Shown here piece after piece: positions 13,725 to 20,634 of a stretch of DNA of 31,578 nt. The notes beneath the pieces were generated by a model, which saw nothing but the letters and a program-made list of their open reading frames with translations, was not told the origin of the DNA and searched no databases. Position numbers and translations under genes: made by a program. Source of the DNA: JACRJW01 sp964359095 (GTDB taxonomy: Bacteria > Patescibacteriota > Patescibacteriia > UBA9934 > GWF2-40-263); the NCBI GenBank assembly GCA_964359095.1, contig CAYHRJ010000009.1, positions 1-31,578 of the forward strand, given 5' to 3'. Each line of letters starts with the position of its first letter. The stretch's first letter is position 1.

Positions 13725-13742
13725 AGAGTCAGAGAGATTTTA

Positions 13743-13771
13743 TAGACAAAGTATAGCGTAGATAGTAGGGT
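13743..13771 (+). promoter_or_regulatory. Candidate promoter of the APH-fold kinase gene
   Basis: TAGACA (13743-13748) and TAGGGT (13766-13771) are 17 bp apart, 17 nt before the ATG at 13789. A weak GGAAAG lies in the leader. Confidence 0.4.
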
Positions 13772-13788
13772 TATGGAAAGATGTTTGT

Positions 13789-14811
13789 ATGTCATATCAT
13801 GACCAGCAACCAGAAAAAGAGGAACTGTCGGCGCGCTTGCAAAAACTGTTTGACTTGGGAGCGCTGTCAGATTTCGAGCTCATCACCGGCGGATTTCTTT
13901 GCCAAAATTTTACGTTGCGCGTTGGAGCGCAACGATTTTTTTTAAAACAGTATCGTCACAAGTTGAGCCAAGTTGTCCATCAAGTGAAATACGCTGAGGA
14001 CTTGTTTGCCGCTCACGGGGTCCCTGTTCTTTCACCTCTGAAAGATCGTTTTGGTAGATGTGCGTTTTATCTTGATCGGAACTGGTACAGTTTATTCCCC
14101 TTTATCGATCGCAAAGCCGTCACCATTCACGAGCTCACAGATGTTGGACGAGAAACACTCGCTCGACAATTAGCACAGATGCACACGATCGGGACGTGCG
14201 TAAAAAAATCGATTCAGCCGCTTCTGTTGTGGGACCGCGACCGTTTTTTTCTTGAAGTCGCAGAGATCGAGATGAGGCTTGAAGAAGGAGGAATATCAGA
14301 CGCTGCACGTTCGCTGATTGGTAGAGTGATTGAGCAAAAGAAAAAGTTCGTCTCACAAAATACCTTTACGCCAGAAAAGGCAGATGTTCCGTTCGATACG
14401 CTTTTGCATGGAGACTACAGTTACCAAAACGTATTTTTTTCGCCTGACCAAGTCGCGATCGATTATCTGTTTGATTTTGAAAAGACCTGTCGCGGTCCAC
14501 GCACCTTTGAACTCGCTCGCGCACTGTTCGTCGATGCGTTTGACGATGGATGGGGAGAAAAGAATCGAGAACGTGCCGCGGTGTTCCTGCGTGCGTATCA
14601 ACAAGTGAATCCAATAACGCAAGAGGAGTTTACTCTTGGGATCAGAATGTACCTGGTACACATGGCACACCAATTGTGGATTGAAGGAAAAATTTTGTTT
14701 CGAGACGGGAACGAATACATCCCTATTCTTCAAGCACACAGTTATCGTGTTGAACACCTTTTTGATGATATAGAGTCTTTTGCACACGCTCTCTACCAAA
14801 AAGCCTCCTGA
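13789..14811 (+). CDS. APH/choline-kinase-fold phosphotransferase
   Basis: 340 aa with the aminoglycoside phosphotransferase (APH) superfamily signature: ATP-binding lysine near K53 (FFLKQYRH), Brenner motif HGDYSYQN (207-214) with catalytic D209, and the metal-binding DFE (229-231) followed by RGPRTFELARAL. The family includes homoserine, choline, fructosamine and antibiotic kinases and the spore-coat CotS group; this sequence does not show which small molecule is used. The N-terminus (MSYHDQQPEKEEL) is hydrophilic and the protein cytoplasmic. Single-gene unit with a terminator that contains the stop codon. Confidence 0.85.
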   Translation: MSYHDQQPEKEELSARLQKLFDLGALSDFELITGGFLCQNFTLRVGAQRFFLKQYRHKLSQVVHQVKYAEDLFAAHGVPVLSPLKDRFGRCAFYLDRNWYSLFPFIDRKAVTIHELTDVGRETLARQLAQMHTIGTCVKKSIQPLLLWDRDRFFLEVAEIEMRLEEGGISDAARSLIGRVIEQKKKFVSQNTFTPEKADVPFDTLLHGDYSYQNVFFSPDQVAIDYLFDFEKTCRGPRTFELARALFVDAFDDGWGEKNRERAAVFLRAYQQVNPITQEEFTLGIRMYLVHMAHQLWIEGKILFRDGNEYIPILQAHSYRVEHLFDDIESFAHALYQKAS

Positions 14812-14834
14812 TATTGACAAACAGGAGGTTTTTT
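14804..14834 (+). terminator. Terminator of the APH-fold kinase gene
   Basis: CCTCCTG (14804-14810) pairs with CAGGAGG (14822-14828), then six T. The TGA stop (14809-14811) is inside the left arm. Confidence 0.8.
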
Positions 14835-14842
14835 CGTAGGGT
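14814..14842 (+). promoter_or_regulatory. Promoter nested in the terminator, for the Fic gene
   Basis: TTGACA (14814-14819) in the hairpin loop and TAGGGT (14837-14842) are 17 bp apart. The predicted leader to the GTG at 14917 is about 68 nt and ends in GGAGGTG. Confidence 0.65.
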
Positions 14843-14916
14843 GCGGATACGAGAAAGTGGATTTTTCACCCTCGCCCAACTTGGAGGTAGCTCCTTTCCA
14901 GCCCGGAGGTGTTTTC

Positions 14917-15636
14917 GTGTCTATCCCTGTACCCTATCGAACGCGACATGAGTTCGTGATGACCTTCATGGCCAACGTGACCATGACGTCGGCGACTGCC
15001 GCCATGGGACAGCAGCAGGGTAGTCATGGACGGCGTCCGGGCAAACCCCATGCTGGTAAGTCGGGTGATGATCTTGCAGCGATCGCGTGTTTCAACATGC
15101 GGTCGGTTGCGAGCATGATCGCGAGCATCTGCACCAACAAGGTTCGGCGCAGGAAGAAGCGCAAGCTCTTTGTCTGGACAGTGAGCCGATTCGTCTCCCA
15201 AGCGATCCATCTGATTCATGCGGGTCTGCGCTTCGAGCTCAAGGCTATCCGCACTCACGAAACGGCATCTGGATATGGTTGCCCTGTTCAAGAGGTGGTA
15301 ACACGCTGGACAACGTTTCTGGAAGAGCTGCAGAAGAGAATGGGTAAGAACGAGAATCCACAAGAAATTTGCGCATGGGTTGAATACCAAGTTCGAGGAG
15401 CAATTCATCCGTTCGCGGATGGAAACGGAAGACTCGCGACAGCTCTGTGTGCCTGGATCATGCTTCGCTCCAAGCGGAGGATTCCCAGCTACGCATTCTG
15501 GCAACGATCGCAGATGCACGACAAGCTCAAAGAAGGCTATGACGCCTTTCGTGAGTACTACCTCAAAGTATGTTTCGGAAATCCGGAGGAGATGACAGCA
15601 CCACCACCGGACCCTCTTGAGGCAGCGGTTGCGTAA
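14917..15636 (+). CDS. Fic-domain protein (probable AMP transferase)
   Basis: The Fic motif HPFADGNGRL starts at residue 164 with the catalytic His, the phosphate-binding acidic residue and the G-N-G-R anion hole all intact, preceded by the usual helical segment (EICAWVEYQVRGAI). Fic enzymes transfer AMP or another phosphate-containing group to protein hydroxyls. I chose GTG at 14917 because GGAGGTG lies 6 nt upstream; an in-frame ATG at 14857 has no ribosome site. The N-terminal 100 residues are basic (RRRKKRK), with no recognised domain. I see no S/T-x-x-x-E-G/N inhibitory helix in the protein and no antitoxin gene beside it. Two hairpins follow. Moderately GC-rich. Confidence 0.85.
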   Translation: MSIPVPYRTRHEFVMTFMANVTMTSATAAMGQQQGSHGRRPGKPHAGKSGDDLAAIACFNMRSVASMIASICTNKVRRRKKRKLFVWTVSRFVSQAIHLIHAGLRFELKAIRTHETASGYGCPVQEVVTRWTTFLEELQKRMGKNENPQEICAWVEYQVRGAIHPFADGNGRLATALCAWIMLRSKRRIPSYAFWQRSQMHDKLKEGYDAFREYYLKVCFGNPEEMTAPPPDPLEAAVA

Positions 15637-15686
15637 GCTGGTAGCCGCTGCCACGTCGGGTTGGACTTCCAACCCGTTTTCTTTTT
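15621..15686 (+). terminator. Double hairpin after the Fic gene
   Basis: First stem GGCAGCGG (15621-15628) with CCGCTGCC (15645-15652), spanning the stop codon; second stem GGGTTGG (15658-15664) with CCAACCC (15669-15675) followed by GTTTTCTTTTT. The second is a normal intrinsic terminator. Confidence 0.8.
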
Positions 15687-15716
15687 GGTAAAAAACTTGT
15701 AGGCTATCGATCGACT

Positions 15717-16826
15717 ATGCGGATTCTAGGAATTGAAACGAGTTGTGATGAAACAGCGCTCGCCGTTGTGAGTGATCGAGACGGTCATTTTGTGATCGAG
15801 CAAAATGTTCTCGCGTCTCAAGCAAATACGCACTCGAAGTATGGTGGAGTCGTTCCTGAAGTGGCGGCACGTGAGCACGCAGCTCTGTTATTCCCATTGC
15901 TGCATCAGATGAACATCGCGCGAGACGGGAAAGGCATTGACGCGATCGCGGTGACGGCAGGCCCAGGACTCGTGCCGGCACTGCGTGTGGGTGTGGAACT
16001 TGGAAAGACGCTCGCGTGGGCATGGCACAAACCACTTGTCGCCGTAAACCACCTTGAGGGACATATTTATTCCGTGTGGCTTACAGAATTCAAAGCCCCT
16101 TTCCACCTTCGCATGGCTTCGGTGGACCAACCAAAGCTTCAGCGACGGTTGGCAGGGGCGTCTAACCGCCCTGAAGGGCGTTTGAATCCAGCATTCCCCG
16201 CCCTGTGTCTGCTCGTCTCCGGCGGTCATACAGAATTGATTCTCATGCATGATCATGGTCAGTACGAACTTCTTGGGATGACGCGTGACGACGCGGCAGG
16301 TGAGGCATTTGATAAAGTGGCGAAGCTGTTAGGTCTTCCGTATCCAGGCGGACCTGAGATTTCTCAGGTGGCTGTGAAAGGGAATCCTCAGGCGATTGAT
16401 TTTCCACGGCCTATGATTGACTCTGGCAATTTAGATTTCAGTTTCGCAGGACTCAAGACGGCTGTGAGAGTGTATCTTGCAAGTATTCCTCCCCTTACAA
16501 AGGGGAGGCCAGGATGGGTCGAGGATATCGCCGCTTCTTTTCAGCAAGCCGTTGTTGATACGCTTGTGAGCAAAACGATTCGTGCTACCCAAAAATTCCG
16601 ACCCGCGTCGATCATTCTTTCTGGAGGTGTTTCGGCGAATCGGCTTTTGCGCGAGACACTCTTCGCGCAGGCTGAAGCCTGCGGCTACCCGCTCTTTGTT
16701 CCAGATCTCTCCCTTACAGGCGATAACGCCGCGATGATCGGCGTGGCAGGACTGATGAAGGCCTCGCGTGGGGAATTTGTTGACCCGCTCACACTTGTTG
16801 CTGATCCTAACTTGCGACTCGGGTAG
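15717..16826 (+). CDS. tsaD: tRNA N6-threonylcarbamoyladenosine transferase TsaD, with insertion
   Basis: 369 aa. TsaD (Kae1/Gcp) transfers the threonylcarbamoyl group to A37 of tRNAs reading ANN codons, with TsaB and TsaE. Present: GIETSCDET at 5-13, metal ligands H112 and H116 in NHLEGH, VSGGHTEL, DDAAGEAFDK, DFSFAGLKT, SGGVSANRLLR and TGDNAAMIG near the end. E. coli TsaD has 337 residues; the excess is mostly a stretch of about 30 residues at 129-159 (HLRMASVDQPKLQRRLAGAS and following) between EFKAP and FPALCLLVSGG. That stretch is made of palindromic repeat DNA. Reading frame is intact, so the enzyme may still work. The stop codon lies in the arm of a long inverted repeat and tsaE follows. 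Confidence 0.97.
   Translation: MRILGIETSCDETALAVVSDRDGHFVIEQNVLASQANTHSKYGGVVPEVAAREHAALLFPLLHQMNIARDGKGIDAIAVTAGPGLVPALRVGVELGKTLAWAWHKPLVAVNHLEGHIYSVWLTEFKAPFHLRMASVDQPKLQRRLAGASNRPEGRLNPAFPALCLLVSGGHTELILMHDHGQYELLGMTRDDAAGEAFDKVAKLLGLPYPGGPEISQVAVKGNPQAIDFPRPMIDSGNLDFSFAGLKTAVRVYLASIPPLTKGRPGWVEDIAASFQQAVVDTLVSKTIRATQKFRPASIILSGGVSANRLLRETLFAQAEACGYPLFVPDLSLTGDNAAMIGVAGLMKASRGEFVDPLTLVADPNLRLG
16103..16180 (+). repeat. Palindromic repeat cluster inside tsaD
   Basis: Three palindromes in series: CCACC (16103) with GGTGG (to 16125); CCAACC (16127-16132) with GGTTGG (16147-16152), whose loop AAAGCTTCAGCGAC resembles the loop of the 16822-16887 repeat; CGCCCT (16167-16172) with AGGGCG (16175-16180). 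Together they code in frame for the extra residues of TsaD. Confidence 0.75.
16488..16508 (+). repeat. Second palindrome inside tsaD
   Basis: CCTCCCCTT (16488-16496) and AAGGGGAGG (16500-16508) are perfect 9-bp arms around ACA. They encode the PPLTKGR part of a surface loop that is variable in TsaD. Confidence 0.65.
16667..16692 (+). repeat. Third palindrome inside tsaD
   Basis: GCAGGC (16667-16672) pairs with GCCTGC (16677-16682). The reverse complement of this stretch (GGTAGCCGCAGGCTT) resembles the arm of the tsaD-tsaE inverted repeat (GGTAGCCACAGGCTT), so it may be the same family. The match is short. Confidence 0.4.
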
Positions 16827-16887
16827 CCACAGGCTTTCCTGCCCGCCATAGCTTCAGCGACGGCGGGCAGGAAAGCCTGTGGCTACC
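16822..16887. repeat. 26-bp perfect inverted repeat between tsaD and tsaE
   Basis: Arms 16822-16847 and 16862-16887 are perfect complements; the 14-nt loop is ATAGCTTCAGCGAC. The left arm includes the tsaD stop codon and the right arm ends 6 nt before the tsaE ATG. No T-run follows, so it is a repeat element rather than a standard terminator. Nearly the same loop and CCCGCC/GGCGGG arms recur inverted at 26242-26268. Confidence 0.9.
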
Positions 16888-16893
16888 ATCCAT

Positions 16894-17313
16894 ATGACTA
16901 TCACAACCCATTCCGAATCGGAAACAAAAAAACTCGCAGCCGAGTTCGCACGGAGATTGCACGGAGGTGAGATCATTTTTTTAGAAGGAGATTTAGGGAG
17001 TGGTAAGACGACCTTCGTGCGCGGCGTGGCCGAAGCCTTTGGATATACTGATCTTGTCCGCAGTCCCACGTTCACGATCGTTAATCGTTACTTTATCGAT
17101 CATCCGATATTGAAAAAGATTTTACACGTTGATTTGTATCGTTTGAAAGATACATCCGAGCTCACAGCACTGGCACTGGAGGAAGAATTAAAACGTCCTG
17201 ATACGGTCGCCTTCATCGAGTGGTCGGATACGATGGACACCGCACAGACACCTGACGCACGTATTCAGTTTCAGGTTGTCTCTCAAACCGATCGGATCAT
17301 GGATTTTATTTAG
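16894..17313 (+). CDS. tsaE: tRNA t6A biosynthesis ATPase TsaE
   Basis: 139 aa from ATG 16894; an in-frame GTG at 16879 lies in the repeat arm and is unlikely. Walker A is GDLGSGKT (32-39), followed by SPTFTIVNRY, HVDLYRLKD and the FIEWSD segment typical of TsaE (YjeE). TsaE is a small P-loop ATPase that drives turnover of the TsaB-TsaD complex in t6A synthesis. It lies 67 nt behind tsaD, consistent with one functional pair; TsaB is not in the window. No ribosome site is visible, and the long hairpin directly upstream may affect initiation. The stop TAG touches the left end of a MITE-like repeat. Confidence 0.97.
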   Translation: MTITTHSESETKKLAAEFARRLHGGEIIFLEGDLGSGKTTFVRGVAEAFGYTDLVRSPTFTIVNRYFIDHPILKKILHVDLYRLKDTSELTALALEEELKRPDTVAFIEWSDTMDTAQTPDARIQFQVVSQTDRIMDFI

Positions 17314-17431
17314 AGACCTCTGCAAAAGTGTTATCTGTCATTGCGAGGTCGCATCGACCGAAGCAATCTCTTAGGGATTGCTTCGTCGTCGGACTTCTCG
17401 CAATGACAATACATGAGTTTTGCAGAGGTCT
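17314..17431. mobile_element. MITE-like inverted-repeat element (118 bp)
   Basis: Terminal arms AGACCTCTGCAAAA (17314-17327) and TTTTGCAGAGGTCT (17418-17431) are perfect 14-bp complements. Inside, TGTCATTGCGAG (17336-17347) pairs with CTCGCAATGACA (17397-17408) and GAAGCAATC with GATTGCTTC. The TCATTGCGAG/GAAGCAATC repeat is one I have seen in many unrelated bacterial genomes. TTTAG occurs just outside both ends (one base offset on the right), a possible target duplication. No coding capacity. Confidence 0.75.
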
Positions 17432-17468
17432 GTTTAGCGTTTGTCTGTCCTCTTTCTGTTTTGTGTCC

Positions 17469-17497
17469 TTCACAGATCCAGAAGCGTTTGGTATATT
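17469..17497 (+). promoter_or_regulatory. Promoter of the 17505-18143 gene, leaderless type
   Basis: TTCACA (17469-17474) and TATATT (17492-17497) are 17 bp apart. The -10 ends 7 nt before the ATG, and no Shine-Dalgarno is present. Confidence 0.55.
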
Positions 17498-17504
17498 TTC
17501 TTAT

Positions 17505-18143
17505 ATGAGTTCCATATTTGATTTGAGAGGATTGAAAGCAGGAGTAGAAAACGAGGGGGATCTTTTGGGTTTGCCTCAATGGAAACCAGGTTATCCAGAA
17601 AAGTTAACCCAGGTGAGAAAAGAAATGGGTTTCAAAGTCGACCCAGAGTTTATGATGGCTGAGATACGAGAAGGATATGCAGGAGATGTCCGAAATCCGT
17701 CTGTGCCGTTTGCAAAGGAATTGAGGAATAAAATTTGTGAGTCACTTGGACTGAATGCAGAGATGTATCAAAGAGTTCACTATTACACCACGCTTCGGAC
17801 GCCGCTTGATCGGCATCATGGAACGGACTTTGTCATTGAAATAGAGATCCCTCCTGCTGATAAATATGTAAAAACACGACTCTTCGTCTTTGTCACAGCT
17901 GACGTGACACTGCAGGTCAAAACAGAATGGAAATCAGATATTGTTGTTAACACGATTCCATCTGTGAACAGTCCAGATTTTCAACCTGCGGTTGCTTTTA
18001 CTGCGGAACAATTTGCCGATGTGTTTCGGAAAAAGTTGACGAACGATCAGATCCAACGATTGGGTATTAAGCCAAAAGAAGCGAAGGTCCGAGGAAGAAT
18101 TAGGATGGTTAGGCCGTCACAGAGTTCCTCTCTCGCCTCTTGA
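17505..18143 (+). CDS. Hypothetical protein (212 aa)
   Basis: Start placed at ATG 17505, directly behind a promoter; the open frame runs farther upstream only through the MITE-like element. The protein begins MSSIFDLRGLKAGVENEGDL, is soluble, with an N-terminal helical half (FAKELRNKICESLGLNAEMY) and a beta-rich middle (DFVIEIEIPPADKYVKTRLF, VTADVTLQVKTEW) and a basic end (KPKEAKVRGRIRMVRPS). No family recognised. G+C and codon use match the core genes, so it is probably a resident lineage gene rather than a recent arrival. Confidence 0.7.
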   Translation: MSSIFDLRGLKAGVENEGDLLGLPQWKPGYPEKLTQVRKEMGFKVDPEFMMAEIREGYAGDVRNPSVPFAKELRNKICESLGLNAEMYQRVHYYTTLRTPLDRHHGTDFVIEIEIPPADKYVKTRLFVFVTADVTLQVKTEWKSDIVVNTIPSVNSPDFQPAVAFTAEQFADVFRKKLTNDQIQRLGIKPKEAKVRGRIRMVRPSQSSSLAS

Positions 18144-18191
18144 CGGCTGTCTATTTTGGCATTAGGTTACATTCCTGTCTTGGAGGATACA

Positions 18192-18506
18192 ATGACAGAC
18201 GTTCTTTCCGATTCCATTGCAGGCATGAACGCGCTGTGCAGCGTGTGTACAGATCGTCACGGCGATCCGGTATTCATCTGTGCTCTGTGCGCGCGTCCTG
18301 GAGTTGTCACGTCGTACTGTCACCGCTGCTCACAGCGATTCATGTTGACGCACGACCAGCTTGTTGAGTTGTTTCCTCTGATGGAGTCTTCAGCGGTTCC
18401 CAGAAGTGGGCTTGTCCTTTCCTTTTCTGAGCAGGGCGGGTGTCCAGGATGTGAGACATCCAAGGATTGGACCGACATGCACTATCGAAGTTTTTCGCTT
18501 TCGTAA
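18192..18506 (+). CDS. Small protein with four CxxC pairs, zinc-ribbon-like (104 aa)
   Basis: From ATG 18192, preceded by GGAGG at 5-6 nt. Cysteine pairs CSVC, CALC, CHRC and CPGC are spread along the chain, enough to hold two zinc ions or other metal centres. The spacing of the first three pairs suggests a double zinc ribbon followed by a helical section (THDQLVELFPLMES) and the fourth pair. No family is recognised. A ribosome site, own terminator and higher G+C place it with the orphan gene class of this window. It could bind nucleic acid or act in a protein complex; neither is shown. Confidence 0.7.
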   Translation: MTDVLSDSIAGMNALCSVCTDRHGDPVFICALCARPGVVTSYCHRCSQRFMLTHDQLVELFPLMESSAVPRSGLVLSFSEQGGCPGCETSKDWTDMHYRSFSLS

Positions 18507-18532
18507 GAGGAGATGTAGGGAGGAGACGACCA

Positions 18533-18562
18533 ATAATCGACCAACGGGTCGATTATCTTTTT
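18533..18562 (+). terminator. Terminator of the CxxC protein gene
   Basis: ATAATCGACC (18533-18542) pairs with GGTCGATTAT (18547-18556) around 4 nt, followed by CTTTTT. It lies 27 nt after the stop and faces the end of the convergent pilB-like gene. Confidence 0.85.
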
Positions 18563-18573
18563 ATGTTTTATTC

Positions 18574-20307
18574 TCACTCTCCAGCCACACTGAGGACTTC
18601 ATTGACCGTGGTGAGGCCGTCGATGGCTTTTAATATCCCATCTTGCTGCATCGTAACCATACCCTGTTCTTTTGCGAGGTTGCGTATTTCGTATTCGGAG
18701 ATTTTTTCTGAGAGGGAGCCTTTGATCGCTTCGTTCATCGTGAGAATTTCAAAGATACCTACTCGGCCTTTGTAGCCGGAGTTGTTACAGACAGGACAAC
18801 CTTTGCCTTTGTAAAATTTCCATTCCGTTTCTGGTTTCACCACTTCGCCTGAGGCCGGAGGAATCTCCGACGCAACTTTTTTCACAAAAGCCATCTCGCG
18901 TTCACTCAGGGTCGTTTCCTCTTTGCATTTTTCGCAGATTTTTCGTATGAGGCGTTGACCAATGATCGCGTTGAGCGCTGGTGAGAGAAGAAACGGTTTT
19001 ACGCCCATTGCAATAAAACGGGGGAGCGCGCCGGCGGCGTCATTGGTGTGGAGTGTTGAGAGCATGAGGTGACCTGTGAGAGCGGCGTTGATGGCGATCT
19101 CCGCGGTTTCCAGGTCGCGGATTTCTCCCACCATCACGATGTCAGGATCTTGACGCAAAATAGAGCGCAAGCCACTCGCAAACGTGTAGTCGCGTGCGTG
19201 ATCGATTTGCGATTGGTTGATCCCTTCAAGTTTGTATTCGATTGGATCTTCCAGGGTGATGATTTTTTCGCCAGGCGTGTTGAGTTTGCTGAGGATTGCG
19301 TAGAGCGTTGTGGTTTTACCTGAACTTGTCGGACCTGTTGTAATGATCATGCCATGCGGTTTCTCAATTTCACGCAAGAGTTTCTTTTCTGCGAGCGGTC
19401 GATAGCCAAGCTGACCAAATTCAACATTGATGGCGCTCGGTTTCAAAATACGCATCACGACGGATTCTCCCCACGTGGTTGGAATGTTGGAGACACGCAC
19501 ATCCGTGTCGCCGTTTTTTAGGAAAATGGTAAAGCGTCCATCTTGAGGACGATTGGTAACGTTGATTTTGAGACCACTGATGAGTTTGATACGCGAGACA
19601 ATTTTTTTCCAAAAATCGTGCGGGAGTGACGCGACCTCTTGGAGCACACCGTCGATACGAAAACGAACTATGATTTTGTTTTGCTCCGCCTCCACGTGGA
19701 CGTCGGAAGTGTCAAATTGTAGTGCCGCGGCCATCACTATGGTGATGATATCTGTGACACTTGCCTTGTCCATGACTTTTTGAACGTCGGTGTAGTGTGT
19801 GAGCTGAGACTTGAAACGTTCGAGCTCCTCGTCGGTCACTTTAACCCCTTTTACAACCTCTTTGATCTGTGGGAGTGAATCATACGCCTTGAATGCCACG
19901 CGAAAACTCTCCTCTGAAATTTTGTACAGACCACCGTTGGATTTGAGGCGCTCCTGTAATTCAAACAAAAGATCCTTGACCGCTTGCGCGTCTGGATCAA
20001 TGGCCGCCAGTCGTATCTCAGAGCCCATGAATAAAAAACAGACAGCTTTAAGATTCTCAGCGCGCTCTTTTGGAACCAAGCGAAGCGCCTCTGGGGAAAT
20101 AGGAAAGCCCTTCAAATTAACGTAGGGAACGCTCGAAGTTTTTGCCGCTGCTTCTGCTTCCGATTCTTTCTCCTTCAAGCGTACAGCATGCATCTTCTCT
20201 TCAAATTTTTCCACGACGTTGCGCTCACCAGCTGGTGGAGCGGCCGTGGCAGAGTTCGCCCCCGTGTATTTGAGAAGGTCTTCAATGGATTGGATGTCAT
20301 TGGGCAT
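18574..20307 (-). CDS. pilB: Type IV pilus assembly ATPase PilB/GspE
   Basis: 577 aa. Walker A GPTSSGKT (325-332), Asp box LEDPIE (352-357), Walker B DIVMVGEIRD (389-398), His box STLHTNDA, and two zinc-ligand pairs (C458/C461 in CEKC, C504/C507 in CPVC), the full set of a GspE/PilB hexameric secretion ATPase. The N-terminal region holds a T2SSE-N-like domain after a variable 60-residue Ala/Glu-rich head. It powers extension of type IV pili at the inner face of the membrane. No other pilus genes are in the window; it is flanked by unrelated genes. PilT-like retraction ATPases are shorter and lack the zinc site, so PilB is preferred. Confidence 0.93.
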   Translation of the reverse strand: MPNDIQSIEDLLKYTGANSATAAPPAGERNVVEKFEEKMHAVRLKEKESEAEAAAKTSSVPYVNLKGFPISPEALRLVPKERAENLKAVCFLFMGSEIRLAAIDPDAQAVKDLLFELQERLKSNGGLYKISEESFRVAFKAYDSLPQIKEVVKGVKVTDEELERFKSQLTHYTDVQKVMDKASVTDIITIVMAAALQFDTSDVHVEAEQNKIIVRFRIDGVLQEVASLPHDFWKKIVSRIKLISGLKINVTNRPQDGRFTIFLKNGDTDVRVSNIPTTWGESVVMRILKPSAINVEFGQLGYRPLAEKKLLREIEKPHGMIITTGPTSSGKTTTLYAILSKLNTPGEKIITLEDPIEYKLEGINQSQIDHARDYTFASGLRSILRQDPDIVMVGEIRDLETAEIAINAALTGHLMLSTLHTNDAAGALPRFIAMGVKPFLLSPALNAIIGQRLIRKICEKCKEETTLSEREMAFVKKVASEIPPASGEVVKPETEWKFYKGKGCPVCNNSGYKGRVGIFEILTMNEAIKGSLSEKISEYEIRNLAKEQGMVTMQQDGILKAIDGLTTVNEVLSVAGE

Positions 20308-20365
20308 AAAAACTTGGATACGGATCCTAGTTTACCAGGAATCGTGGTGCACATGCTAGAGCACA

Positions 20366-20395
20366 AAAATAAAAGCCGCCCTGCTTGAGGGAGGC
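20366..20395 (-). terminator. Terminator of the 20409-21108 genes
   Basis: GCC(G)CCCT (20375-20382) pairs with AGGG(A)GGC (20388-20395) with one mismatch; on the minus strand it is followed by TTTTATTTTT. It begins 14 nt past the stop. Confidence 0.75.
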
Positions 20396-20408
20396 GCGTG
20401 GGGCTGGG

Positions 20409-20627
20409 TCAGGCTTCGGGTGCGTCTGCGGCTTCGAGTTTCGTCCGTTGGAAAACGAATTTCTTTTCACTCCACTCGAAGGACGAGACACTCTCTGCCC
20501 AAGTGCTTGCGTCCAGGACGTGCTTCGGTTCCTGGACACAGATCGACTCGATGCGGTAGGGGAAGTCCTCGGTCGGCTGGTGCTCCTCGATGAGCCATGT
20601 GATGTAGCAGTCGAGGATGGAAACCAG
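20409..20627 (-). CDS. GC-rich small protein without a canonical start (about 72 aa)
   Basis: The frame reads WLIEEHQPTEDFPYRIESIC and ends KFVFQRTKLEAADAPEA, compositionally a real protein. It begins just behind the stop of the 157-aa gene (20635), yet no ATG, GTG or TTG is available in frame between that stop and the first plausible residues; only CTG at 20627 fits. Possibilities are a CTG start coupled to the upstream stop, a frameshift joining it to the 157-aa gene, or a sequencing or biological indel. An ATG at 20738 exists but would overlap most of the preceding gene's end in a low-complexity frame. No family recognised. Confidence 0.45.
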   Translation of the reverse strand: MVSILDCYITWLIEEHQPTEDFPYRIESICVQEPKHVLDASTWAESVSSFEWSEKKFVFQRTKLEAADAPEA

Positions 20628-20634
20628 AGAACAG

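Noticed and set aside
14857..14916. ATG start for the Fic gene at 14857
   Set aside because: No ribosome site there, whereas GGAGGTG precedes the in-frame GTG at 14917.
15657..15705. Terminator-nested promoter for tsaD (TTGGAC in the hairpin)
   Set aside because: No acceptable -10 at 16-18 bp; the TAGGCT at 15700 lacks a good -35 at the right distance.
17328..17504. N-terminal extension of the 212-aa protein
   Set aside because: It translates the MITE-like element; the promoter and ATG at 17505 give a better start.
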